Origin: Acidimicrobiia bacterium
GTDB lineage: Bacteria > Actinomycetota > Acidimicrobiia > IMCC26256 > JAGNEX01
Length of the DNA stretch: 64,000 nucleotides
Reading direction: 5' to 3'
NCBI GenBank assembly: GCA_018003035.1
Contig: JAGNEX010000001.1
Coordinates: 31,150 to 95,149 of the forward strand
Numbering within the stretch: the first letter of the stretch is position 1; every line of letters starts with the position of its first letter. Shown here in pieces: positions 37,200-45,554 of the stretch. The position numbers and the translations under genes are program-made. The notes under the pieces were generated by a model that saw only the letters and a program-made list of their open reading frames with translations, was not told where the DNA came from and did no database searches.

Positions 37200-37317
37200 C
37201 GAAAGTTGCCCCTTGTGCAGGCCCCAGGGGAACGAATGCGCACGGTGAGTGACGCGATGTCGCATTCCCTAAGGGTGTGGATATTGCACAAGGGGTTTCG
37301 GCCTGCTTCTCTAGGCC
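37200..37317 (-). promoter_or_regulatory. Potential structured 5' leader sequestering the GH114 ribosome-binding site
   Basis: On the minus strand, CCCCUUGUGC (37295-37286) is perfectly complementary to GCACAAGGGG (37218-37209), whose AAGGGG is the Shine-Dalgarno sequence of GTG 37199. Between these arms, GAAUGCG (37267-37261) pairs with CGCAUUC (37240-37234). Upstream, GGCCU/AGGCC (37317-37313 with 37304-37300) forms a hairpin, whose 3' arm GCAGGCC (37306-37300) could instead pair with GGCCUGC (37223-37217), overlapping the anti-SD helix by 2 nt. Mutually exclusive helices around a ribosome-binding site suggest an RNA switch, but it matches no class I know. Confidence 0.45.
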
Positions 37318-37400
37318 TTGAACTATCTAGCGAATATTTATCAATGTCTGATCAAACGCTGAGCGCGCGCAGACAATGCTCACGCAATGCTGAAGTGAAG

Positions 37401-38129
37401 TCAGCTGCGCTGAGCCGAGGGGAGCTCGGTTCGCTCGTACACCCAGCCTGTCTTGGCCATGACGAGCCGATGGCGAGCGCCGTCGGCCGCCGGATCCTCG
37501 TCCTCGTAGCCTGCGTCGCCGTGGTACATGGCGATGAGGTCGTCGTCCAAGCTTGTGATCTTGGTTTGGAAGAACTCGATCGGCTCATTTGCAATCGCTT
37601 CCAGCGCTGATGTCACGTTGGACCACGCCGCTAAGCGGAACAGTGTCATGAAAGTTGGGGGAGCGAGTTCGATCTCGCCGGCGTCGCGCGACGACATTGC
37701 GTCCGCCGGGCGGAACCATCGGTGTGCCCGGATCTCGCCGTCGTCGATTTCGACTTCAGCATTCTGGATAGTGGTCGCAAAGAACCACGTCGAGAAACGC
37801 TTCGCCGCCATCTGTGGTGGCGTCCAATGCGAAAACAGCAGCATCTCGTCAATCGAGCACGCGATATTCGCTTCTTCGCGCGCTTCGCGGCAGGCAGCCC
37901 GCCTGGCGACCTCGAGTTCGGGCTCGTCCACCGAAAGACGATCTTCGGGATCGATGCGTCCTCCGGGGAACACCCACATGCCGCTCGCAAAGGACAATGA
38001 CCGATCGCGGCGAAGCAGCAACACTTCTAAGCCTTGCGGTCCGTCGCGTAGGGGGATCACGGTTGCGGCGGGGATCAGGTCAGCATCCGTGCTTGGCTGC
38101 CCCATCCATCGGCGAATCTCAGATTCCAT
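37401..38129 (-). CDS. NUDIX hydrolase, NUDT19-like
   Basis: A 242-aa nucleotide-diphosphate-X hydrolase. The fold starts at PAATVIPLRDG; the Nudix box is split by an insertion: GGRIDPEDR, about 12 residues, then AACREAREEANI with the metal-binding REAREE. The insert and the downstream FSHWTPPQMAAKRFSTWFF segment resemble the CoA-type NUDT19 group, so an acyl-CoA or related diphosphate may be the substrate; this is inference. It is divergent from the sulfatase-like gene. Confidence 0.8.
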   Translation of the reverse strand: MESEIRRWMGQPSTDADLIPAATVIPLRDGPQGLEVLLLRRDRSLSFASGMWVFPGGRIDPEDRLSVDEPELEVARRAACREAREEANIACSIDEMLLFSHWTPPQMAAKRFSTWFFATTIQNAEVEIDDGEIRAHRWFRPADAMSSRDAGEIELAPPTFMTLFRLAAWSNVTSALEAIANEPIEFFQTKITSLDDDLIAMYHGDAGYEDEDPAADGARHRLVMAKTGWVYERTELPSAQRS

Positions 38130-38278
38130 GCCTGCGATGCTAGGTGACCGCGGGTCGGGCGGTGTCTCAACGCCTGTGCAGGCCGCTGCCGCGTACCCAT
38201 TTCAACGCCAGATCAGCGGTAGGGTGCCGGGCTGGTTTGCCGGTCCATCGTGACCAGTTTGAAGAAGTTGTGGGGTGC

Positions 38279-41200
38279 ATGACTGTGGATGACGAAACGT
38301 CCCCTCCCTCTCAGGACGGCCAGTCGGAGACCGAAGCGCTCTCTGACACCAGCAGTTCGCCCGAGGGATCACCAGGCGACCCGGCGGAAGACGTTCACCC
38401 AGACACTCCGCCGAGTACGGAAAACGCTGTCGAAGCGGTCGAGCAGACGACAAACTCAAATCTCCGCGACAACGCCGCGCCCGCGGAGTCGGTACCGGCC
38501 GAAGGCCCTGCCGGGAACCCCGTTGGCTTAGATCCGTCAGCGGGCGAACCTGTGAGCGGACGAGAAACAGCGTCGGCGCCTGCGCTCGGGGCGAATTGGT
38601 TTGTCTCGTCGTTGCAGATTTTGGCGCTCTGGTCTGCCGCGGTTGCTGCTCCGCTGCTCATGTTGTTGCGCGATCAACCCACCTACTTCACCGCGCACGG
38701 CGTTGACGGCTCGGTCCTGATCATCTGGGTCGTCGCTCTGATCTTCCTGGTCCCCGCGGCCATCGCCATGCTCCGATGGGTGATCCGTCGTTTTTCGGCG
38801 AAGGCGGATCGACTGGTCTTCCTTGCGGTTCTCGCAGCGTTGATCTTTTTGCTGTGGGCCGGGTTCTTCCAGTCCCTTCCGACACCTGCGTTGGTGACCC
38901 TCGCCCTGTGCGGTCTACTCACCGTCGTGGCGCTGGTCTTGTTCAGCGACTTTGCAGCGTTACGCCGAGCGGTCACAGCAATCAGCGCGCTCAGCGTCAT
39001 TTTGTTGTTCCTCTTTTTCAGCCAGCCGGGTATCTCTGATTTGCTGTCGGCAAAGCAGGTCGCGATTGAGCCGATTGCGGGCTACACCGCCAAGAATGAC
39101 GTCGTCGTGATCGTCTTTGACGAGCTGCCGCTCGTCTCTTTGCTAGACGAAGCTGGCAACGTCGACGCGACGATGTTCCCGAACTTCGCACGCCTTGCGG
39201 GCACGTCGACTTGGTTCAAGAACGTCATCTCGGTGCATACCGAAACCGCCCAGGCGGTGCCTGCCATCCTGAGCGGCGACTACCCGAACTTCAGCCGTGC
39301 ACCCGTACAAGCCACCTACCCACAGAACCTTTTCACCGTGTTCGGGGGCAACTACAACGTCTTCGGGTTCGAGCAACTGACCGACCTGTGCGGCACAACT
39401 CTGTGTCCGGATGCATCAGCGGAAGACGTCGATCTGTTCCTCGAAGACACGGGCATCGTGTACCGCCACCTCATCTATCCGAGGGATTGGGAAAAGAACC
39501 TTCCCTCAATCGATCGAACCTGGAGTTCGTTTGCCGGAAGCCCGTCGGCTGATCCACGGACTTCGATCCTCGGCGAAGAACAGATCGTCGAGGGGAGTGG
39601 GGTGTCCAAATTCGGCAACCGGACCACCCGCTTCAACGAGTTCGTGAGCGCGATCAAACCGGGCGATACGCCGTCTCTCTACTTCGTGCACTCGGCTCTC
39701 CCGCACCAACCGTGGGAATACGACCCCGCTGGACACCTCTATTCTCGGGCGGGGGATATCCCGGGTCTGCGGGGCCTGTTCTGGCTCGAAAACTCTGACG
39801 ATCAGGTACAGGCCGCTTACCAGCGCTACCTCATGCAATTGCAGTACGCCGATCGGCTGCTCGGTGACGCGCTCGACAAGCTGGACTCGACCGGACGGTT
39901 TGACGATGCCCTGATCACCGTGACCGCCGACCACGGCGCTGGGTTCGAATCTGGCGAGGGCTTCAGGGAGTACTCAGACGGGAACCACGCCGCCCTGTAC
40001 CGGGTGCCAGTCTTTATCAAAGCGCCAAGGCAGACCAGCCCCGAGGTCAACGATTCGTTTGGGCAGACCATCGATATCGTTCCAACCGTCGCTGACATGG
40101 TCGGCTTGCCGTGGCCGGAGGCAGACGGTCAGTCGCTTCTGGGCGCGCCCATCGACCCCAAGACTCGCACCGTGTACACCCGCGAGAGTGAGGCACGTCC
40201 CGTATCGGGACTCGACCTCGACTACATGGCTGACGTGACCCGGTTGCGCAGCTGGTTCCAGGACCTCGATCAGCCGCTCGGTGTCTACGCGATCGGGACG
40301 GCCAAAGAACTCATCGGCGCGCCAATCACCGACGTCGCAACCAAGGGGTCGGTCGATATCGAAGTTGATGGCATTGAAGCGATGCGCCAGCCCGACATGT
40401 CGACCGGCTACGCGCCCGTCTCGTTCCGAGGGTCGATTCCCGGTGCCGAAGTTGCCACCCCGATCTTGGTCTCGGTGAACGGGACCATCATCGCCACCGG
40501 ACAGACACGAATCATAAATGGGGATACCGGCGCGTTCTGGCTGATGCTTCCTTACTTCCATCTGGAATCTGGAGACAACGACATCGAAGTGTTGGTCGGC
40601 ACTCCGGGAGAGATCCGAACCAGCTGGCGGAAAGGTCGCATCGAAGAACCGGTGGCCTTTGAGACGGACGGGGATTTCAGCCCCGGGGGAGTCATCACGA
40701 CAAGCGAGGGCGAAGAGATCGTCATCCAAGACCAACCCGCACCTGGCCAGTTGACCTTCAAAACCGAGGGGCGAATCGTTCACATCGATGGTTGGACCGA
40801 AGCCCCCCGAGGCTCTGCCGTCGAACGGGTCATCGCATTCGATAACGACGAGTTGCTCTTCCAGGGGCGCGCGCTGCTCCCGGGTAGCGAGGTCGGTGCA
40901 CCAGCACAGCGGGCCGAAGACACCATTGGGTTTTCCCATCGGGAGCCACTGAATGAGTGGGGCTCCCGACAGCTGGCGGACGTGACCGTTCTGGGAGTAA
41001 TCGGCAACAAGGCCTGGGTGCTGGAACGTCCTCCATGTGACTCGGCGACGGAACCTCCAGCGGGCCTGGTACGCGACTGCGTGCTGTACGAACAGAAACT
41101 GCGCCTCGACGGCACCGACCTGCCAATTATCACGGCTCGGGACGGAAGCTGGAAGGTGGCGCGCGATGAGGCCGACAATCAAGTCCTGATCACGGGTTGG

Positions 41201-41437
41201 GCAGCTGACCGAAGCGCAGGATCGGCCCCAGATCGCGTCGTGGCAGTTCGAGGCGCCGAGGTGGTTGACGCTACGACAACGACAGGCGACACACCCGAGG
41301 TGGCCGAGTACTTTAACGACGATGCTTTGACCGCAGTCGGCCTCGAAATGATCGTGCCGGGGGACTGGCCCGACGACATGTCGGTGTACGCGGTCCGCAA
41401 CGGTAAGGCCTGGCTACTTAACCGCGACCAGGGGTAG
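38279..41437 (+). CDS. Large membrane-bound sulfatase/LtaS-like phosphotransferase
   Basis: A 1052-aa enzyme of the alkaline-phosphatase/sulfatase superfamily. About 100 acidic N-terminal residues are followed by five transmembrane helices (residues 105-260). The extracytoplasmic domain starts at NDVVVIVFDELPL (metal Asp). The nucleophile is likely Thr in ETAQAVPAILSGDYP, as in lipoteichoic-acid synthases rather than formylglycine sulfatases (no CxPxR). TADHGAGFE supplies Asp and His ligands. About 400 residues after the catalytic domain appear beta-rich and of unknown function. ATG 38279 is chosen because the frame further upstream (to 38144) is not protein-like. It may transfer phosphoglycerol-type groups to a surface glycan. 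Confidence 0.8.
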   Translation: MTVDDETSPPSQDGQSETEALSDTSSSPEGSPGDPAEDVHPDTPPSTENAVEAVEQTTNSNLRDNAAPAESVPAEGPAGNPVGLDPSAGEPVSGRETASAPALGANWFVSSLQILALWSAAVAAPLLMLLRDQPTYFTAHGVDGSVLIIWVVALIFLVPAAIAMLRWVIRRFSAKADRLVFLAVLAALIFLLWAGFFQSLPTPALVTLALCGLLTVVALVLFSDFAALRRAVTAISALSVILLFLFFSQPGISDLLSAKQVAIEPIAGYTAKNDVVVIVFDELPLVSLLDEAGNVDATMFPNFARLAGTSTWFKNVISVHTETAQAVPAILSGDYPNFSRAPVQATYPQNLFTVFGGNYNVFGFEQLTDLCGTTLCPDASAEDVDLFLEDTGIVYRHLIYPRDWEKNLPSIDRTWSSFAGSPSADPRTSILGEEQIVEGSGVSKFGNRTTRFNEFVSAIKPGDTPSLYFVHSALPHQPWEYDPAGHLYSRAGDIPGLRGLFWLENSDDQVQAAYQRYLMQLQYADRLLGDALDKLDSTGRFDDALITVTADHGAGFESGEGFREYSDGNHAALYRVPVFIKAPRQTSPEVNDSFGQTIDIVPTVADMVGLPWPEADGQSLLGAPIDPKTRTVYTRESEARPVSGLDLDYMADVTRLRSWFQDLDQPLGVYAIGTAKELIGAPITDVATKGSVDIEVDGIEAMRQPDMSTGYAPVSFRGSIPGAEVATPILVSVNGTIIATGQTRIINGDTGAFWLMLPYFHLESGDNDIEVLVGTPGEIRTSWRKGRIEEPVAFETDGDFSPGGVITTSEGEEIVIQDQPAPGQLTFKTEGRIVHIDGWTEAPRGSAVERVIAFDNDELLFQGRALLPGSEVGAPAQRAEDTIGFSHREPLNEWGSRQLADVTVLGVIGNKAWVLERPPCDSATEPPAGLVRDCVLYEQKLRLDGTDLPIITARDGSWKVARDEADNQVLITGWAADRSAGSAPDRVVAVRGAEVVDATTTTGDTPEVAEYFNDDALTAVGLEMIVPGDWPDDMSVYAVRNGKAWLLNRDQG

Positions 41438-41493
41438 GCACGGCTCCGAGCCGATTAGCACGACGGGATACCCCCAATGATGGCGGCCAAACG

Positions 41494-42846
41494 ATGATCG
41501 TCGAAGAACGCCACGCGTGGCGCAGAAAGGTTGTGTCTCACCCGGCGCGAATCCTTGTGCTGGTCTTCGCCGCGTTCATCGCCGTAGGTTCGGTCGCCCT
41601 TTGGATGCCCTTCGCTCATCGCGGCGGCCAGGTGCCGTTTCTGGATGCAGTCTTTACCGCCACGTCGGCGACGTGCGTCACGGGACTGGCCACGATCCCC
41701 ACCAGCGAGTGGTCGGGTTTCGGCCAGGTGGTGTTGGTCGTGCTGATGCAGCTTGGCGGCTTTGGGCTGATGGCGATGGCGTCGGTGACGCTGATGTTGT
41801 TCTCCCAACGGATCGGCTTGCGGCAACGAATCATCGCCCGCACCGAAACGGGAGTTTCAGAACTTGGTGACGTTCGGTCAATGTTGCGAACGTTGTCGAT
41901 TGTTACGTTGGCGATCGAGGCGACCGCTGCGGTGGTTCTGACCGTCCGATTCGTCTCAGCGCACGACCAGACCTGGCCGAGCGCGCTCTGGAACGGGATC
42001 TTCCACGCAGTGTCAGCTTTCAACAATGCTGGATTTGCTCGCTGGGACGACTCTCTCGCCGGGTTCGCTCACGACTGGATCGTGCTCGGAGTCATTGGGC
42101 TGTCGGTCATTATCGGTGGCCTTGGTTTTCCGGTCTTTGCCGAACTGCGGGTGCGGGGTTTCAACTGGGACAACTGGTCGCTCCACGCCAAGCTCGTACT
42201 GGTGGTGACGCCGGTCTTGCTTCTTGCGGGAGCGGTTGGCATTGCGCTGCTTGAATGGACCAACCCTCTTACCCTGGGATCTGAGTCGGTCGGAGCAAAG
42301 GCAGGCTTGTCAGTCTTTAGTAGCGCCATGACCAGAACCGCCGGGTTCGAAGCGGTACCGCACTCCGGAATGGGCGAGGCGACCTGGTTCCTCATCGACA
42401 TCTTGATGTTTGTCGGGGCGGGAAGCGCCTCCACGGCTGGCGGCATCAAGGTGGGAACCCTTGCGGTTCTGGCCTGCATCGTTTGGGCAGAGGTGAAGGG
42501 CAACCCCGACGTGGTGGCGTTTCGTCGACGCATTCCGACACAAGTCCAGCGACAGGCGATTGCCATCGCAGGGATCGCCGCTGCCGTGGTCACGATGGCC
42601 ACCTTTTTGCTCGCTGCCGAGGGCAACGTCCCGATGGCGGAAGGCCTGTTCGAGGCCTTATCCGCGCTGGGAACCGTTGGCCTGTCGACCGGCGTGACGA
42701 CGTCCCTGTCGGTCGCGTCAGAGGTGACATTGATCGTGCTTATGTTCATGGGTCGCGCAGGCACCATCACCTTTGGTGCTGCCCTGGTAGCGCATCAGCA
42801 CAGCCGGGCATTCCGGTGGCCCGAGGAGGCACCAATCGTTGGATGA
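41494..42846 (+). CDS. trkH: Trk/Ktr-type potassium uptake protein, membrane subunit
   Basis: A K+ channel-like transporter of the TrkH/KtrB superfamily, 450 aa. Four pore repeats carry the selectivity-filter glycines: TATSATCVTGL, HAVSAFNNAGF, SSAMTRTAGFEAV and SALGTVGLSTG. The middle segment GAGSASTAGGIKVGT is the conserved gate region. Helices M1 and M2 flank each filter. The regulatory subunit gene starts 8 bp before its end. Confidence 0.92.
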   Translation: MIVEERHAWRRKVVSHPARILVLVFAAFIAVGSVALWMPFAHRGGQVPFLDAVFTATSATCVTGLATIPTSEWSGFGQVVLVVLMQLGGFGLMAMASVTLMLFSQRIGLRQRIIARTETGVSELGDVRSMLRTLSIVTLAIEATAAVVLTVRFVSAHDQTWPSALWNGIFHAVSAFNNAGFARWDDSLAGFAHDWIVLGVIGLSVIIGGLGFPVFAELRVRGFNWDNWSLHAKLVLVVTPVLLLAGAVGIALLEWTNPLTLGSESVGAKAGLSVFSSAMTRTAGFEAVPHSGMGEATWFLIDILMFVGAGSASTAGGIKVGTLAVLACIVWAEVKGNPDVVAFRRRIPTQVQRQAIAIAGIAAAVVTMATFLLAAEGNVPMAEGLFEALSALGTVGLSTGVTTSLSVASEVTLIVLMFMGRAGTITFGAALVAHQHSRAFRWPEEAPIVG

Positions 42847-43552
42847 AACCCAGCCCCAAAGCGTTCTTCGCCGTTTGCGTTCTGGCGCTCGAAGCAAAGC
42901 CGAGGCGAGCGAGGACGTTCTCGTGCTCGGCCTTGGGCGATTCGGTATGGCCATAGCGAACGAACTTCGAAAGATGGGTCACGAAGTTCTCGGCGTGGAT
43001 GCCGACCCGCAGGTCGTGCAGCGCGCGGCGCGGATCATCACTCATTCCGTGCAGGCAGATACCACCGATATCGACGCCCTCTCACAGATCGGGGCCGATG
43101 AGTTTTCCCACGCGGTCGTGGCCATCGGCGATATCGAGGCCTCGGTGCTGACAGTTATCAGGCTGATCGATCTCGGGGTTCGCAGCATCTGGGCAAAGGC
43201 CGCCACGGCGGACCACCGGAGGATTTTGGAAAGGGTCGGCGCCCACCACGTCGTTCAGCCTGAACAGGACATGGGGGAGCGGTTGGCGCACTTGGTCACC
43301 GGGCGCATGATCGACTACCTCGAAATCGATCCCGGTTTTGCCCTCGTTGAAACTGAACCGCCAAAGGCGCTGCTGGGAAAGACCCTGTCGAGTCTAAGGC
43401 TCCGAGACGAGCACGGAATTACGGTCGTGTGTGTGAAGTCGCCGGGGCAGTCCTTTACGTACGCTCGGCCCGACACGCTGTTACAAAATGGCGACATCAT
43501 CCTCATCGCAGGCCCATCGAAAGCGGTCGCCGATTTCTCGAACCAGGACTAG
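42839..43552 (+). CDS. trkA: Trk/Ktr potassium uptake regulatory subunit (RCK domain)
   Basis: Cytoplasmic gating subunit that binds nucleotides (NAD(H) or ATP/ADP) and controls the adjacent TrkH pore. The 237-aa protein has an RCK_N Rossmann domain (VLGLGRFGMAIANEL, residues 28-42, acidic residue in VDADP) and an RCK_C domain near residues 160-237. The start is TTG 42839, overlapping trkH; the first 25 residues are Arg-rich, so a slightly later start is possible. Confidence 0.9.
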   Translation: MDETQPQSVLRRLRSGARSKAEASEDVLVLGLGRFGMAIANELRKMGHEVLGVDADPQVVQRAARIITHSVQADTTDIDALSQIGADEFSHAVVAIGDIEASVLTVIRLIDLGVRSIWAKAATADHRRILERVGAHHVVQPEQDMGERLAHLVTGRMIDYLEIDPGFALVETEPPKALLGKTLSSLRLRDEHGITVVCVKSPGQSFTYARPDTLLQNGDIILIAGPSKAVADFSNQD

Positions 43553-43611
43553 CGCTGCCCGGCGAAGGTCGAGCTGACGTCTTCGCGTCGAAGGCCACGT
43601 TGTCCAGTTGG

Positions 43612-44436
43612 CTAGGCGGCCAGGTTCATCGGCTGCCAGCTCACGGGCAGGTGCTGTTCGCGGGCCACAAACGACACCCAACGAATGGGGGAGTCGTCGG
43701 CTGGTTCGACCGGGCGGGGGACCAGGCCGGCGCGCACGCCGGCATCACGAAGCCGGCTCCAGTGCTGCTCGGCCGTCATCGCGATCGGCTTGAGCGAAGT
43801 TGATTCCAACGCGCCTGCGGCACCGTGGACTTGTGCGGCTCGATACACATGAAACGACACCGCAACTAGGACGCAAAAGGAAAACAATGTGGCCACGCTC
43901 TGAATGAGGGGGGCATAGGACTCGTCCAGCCCGAAGAGCGTTGTAATGCCGACAGCGCGTCCGAAGAGGGTCTGGGTAGCGACGAGCAATGCGAACTCGC
44001 CGACGAATCCTGCCTGCAGGTAGGTCGCCCGCTTGAGGGCCCGTTGGGGCGGGTTCGGTAGTGAGGCTGACGAAGCTTGCCGGAGCCCGAGTACCCCAGC
44101 CAGCATCAGTAGCCCCAGCACGAGCCAAGCTGCATGAAGCGGTAGTGCTGACTCATCTGAGACGCGAGTCAAGCGTTGGATTCCGTCGGCCAAAAGCTGA
44201 ACAGGCGCGCTCGCTGTCAAATCACGGGTTGGAAGCACCAGCCAGACCGCGAAGCGAACAGCGCTCTCAATCGTCGCCAACGCCAACACGCCGAGCCCCA
44301 CGCCGGCGGCGATCACCGATCGAGTGGAAAGGGTCTCGCCAAACTTCTGTTCCCGTCGCGTGGCTGCGAGCGCCACGCCAGAGCCAGCGATAGCTGAGGC
44401 GGCGAGTAGGGAAGTGGGTGCGAGCAGAGATGACAT
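43612..44436 (-). CDS. Polytopic membrane protein of unknown function
   Basis: A 274-aa protein with about five transmembrane segments (near residues 5-25, 37-65, 98-117, 138-160 and 172-195) and a soluble C-terminal tail of about 75 residues. No family is recognised. The ATG at 44436 has GGAGC about 10 bp upstream; the frame is open to 44679 but those residues lack family character. It converges with trkA, ending 59 bp after it. Its upstream region is the long gene-free interval. Confidence 0.6.
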   Translation of the reverse strand: MSSLLAPTSLLAASAIAGSGVALAATRREQKFGETLSTRSVIAAGVGLGVLALATIESAVRFAVWLVLPTRDLTASAPVQLLADGIQRLTRVSDESALPLHAAWLVLGLLMLAGVLGLRQASSASLPNPPQRALKRATYLQAGFVGEFALLVATQTLFGRAVGITTLFGLDESYAPLIQSVATLFSFCVLVAVSFHVYRAAQVHGAAGALESTSLKPIAMTAEQHWSRLRDAGVRAGLVPRPVEPADDSPIRWVSFVAREQHLPVSWQPMNLAA

Positions 44437-44642
44437 ATGCGAACAAGCTCCTCGAAATGATTCGTGGCTTGAGCCGTGGGACAACCCGGCGAAACGAAAA
44501 CTAACAGCGGCTCTGCGAAGTAGATCGGTCGACTGGCCGGTGCGCTTTAGACCTGAGTTGTCCAGTGGGGCTCGCGGAGGATCGTTGTGACCGGCACGGG
44601 CGATGTTGCCGGATGTCTGGTCGCGCTCCACAAAGAGGCGAT

Positions 44643-44670
44643 TGTTCAACTGTTGAAACAACGTTGAACA
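44643..44670. promoter_or_regulatory. Nested dyad, possible operator
   Basis: The outer arms tgttcaac and gttgaaca (44643-44650 and 44663-44670) are perfect inverted repeats. Between them lies a second small dyad, gttg-aaa-caac. The site is 207 bp upstream of the minus-strand membrane-protein start and may bind a dimeric regulator. Confidence 0.45.
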
Positions 44671-44965
44671 GAGAGGCAAACGTGCTGAAGTTTACATAAC
44701 AAGGATTATCGGCGGTTCAGGTCGATTTGGATATTCACGAGAGCGAGGCCATTTGGCTCCGTGGGGGCGCGGTGCGCACGGTTGTGTGAGAAGCGCGCCT
44801 TGTGGGGCCCAAACGGGGCGAGTTCGGGGCGACTTGAATCGGCGAGCGGCGACGTTGGGGCGGGCTCGGTCCAACGGTGGTGGGTCTGCGGTGGGCGACG
44901 GGTCATCCCCGCCCCTCTTTGCTGCAGGGGCGACCCAAATAACGTCACTGACAAAACGGGAGTAA

Positions 44966-45002
44966 GTTGCAAATGCAACCAAGGGTTAGTTGCATTTGTA
45001 AC
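44966..45002. promoter_or_regulatory. 14-bp inverted repeat (gttgcaaatgcaac)
   Basis: The left arm (44966-44979) is itself a dyad gttgca/tgcaac. The right arm (44989-45002) is its reverse complement with one mismatch that would be a G-U pair in RNA. The loop is 9 nt. Either a double operator or a stable RNA hairpin; no T-run follows. Confidence 0.5.
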
Positions 45003-45469
45003 CGGCCACTTCTCTCCCGTTTGCCGTCACATTTCTGCAACAGCTTTCTGTCGGTTTCGCTTGGAGTTGGCCTCGATTCCTTCGGCGCCCAGTTCGTTCG
45101 GGCTCGGACGGCTCGTTTCTCGCGTACCGGTGCCAGGTCGTCCTGCGGGCCCAGGATTCGGCGTTCTTCGGCCAACGCACTGACACGAGGTTCTGCCGAC
45201 GCATGTCGCCACACGGTGCACACATGAGCCGTCGAGTCCGTTGCACGGGACCCAGGGAATTTTCGCACCGTGAATTTTCGAAACGGTGGCTATGTCGGAG
45301 GCAGCCGTCGAGAGGAAGATCCGGAGACATGGCCGGGGGGATGCTGCGCGTCGTCGAAGCGGAACGATGCTGGTGCGGGGACTGGGTTTGGGAGCGGACC
45401 GGAACGAAGCTCTTGCTCCAGAGCGAACTCGAACAGCCGTTTTGTCAGGTGACGGTATTGCACAGGTGT

Positions 45470-45514
45470 AACTACGAAGAGGTAGTTTCGTCTTCGAGCA
45501 AAGATGTAATTACA
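45470..45514. promoter_or_regulatory. Cluster of TGTARTTAC-like dyads
   Basis: An aactac/gtagtt inverted repeat (45470-45475 and 45482-45487) is followed by the perfect palindrome tgtaattaca (45505-45514) and another tgtagtt about 5 bp later. The similar half-sites suggest repeated binding of one regulator. The nearest coding end is the phosphatase stop at 45555. Confidence 0.4.
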
Positions 45515-45554
45515 GGAATGTAGTTTTGCGAAGGTCAGTCCCGGCCGAGTCTTC

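Larger units (their letters stand above)
44437..45554. other. 1.1-kb interval without a convincing gene, rich in dyads
   Basis: Several frames are open for 60-140 codons, but none shows a domain, a good ribosome-binding site or normal codon pattern, and they overlap each other. Parts are less GC-rich than the flanks. It contains the inverted repeats listed separately (44643-44670, 44966-45002, 45470-45514). It lies upstream of the minus-strand membrane protein and downstream of the minus-strand phosphatase, so it could hold a long regulatory region, an unrecognised ncRNA or a decayed gene. Confidence 0.6.

Noticed and set aside
44761-45183. 140-codon plus-strand frame and competing minus-strand frames in the 1.1-kb gap
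   Set aside because: Unusual Cys/Trp/Arg-rich composition, no ribosome-binding site and mutually overlapping; not supported as genes.
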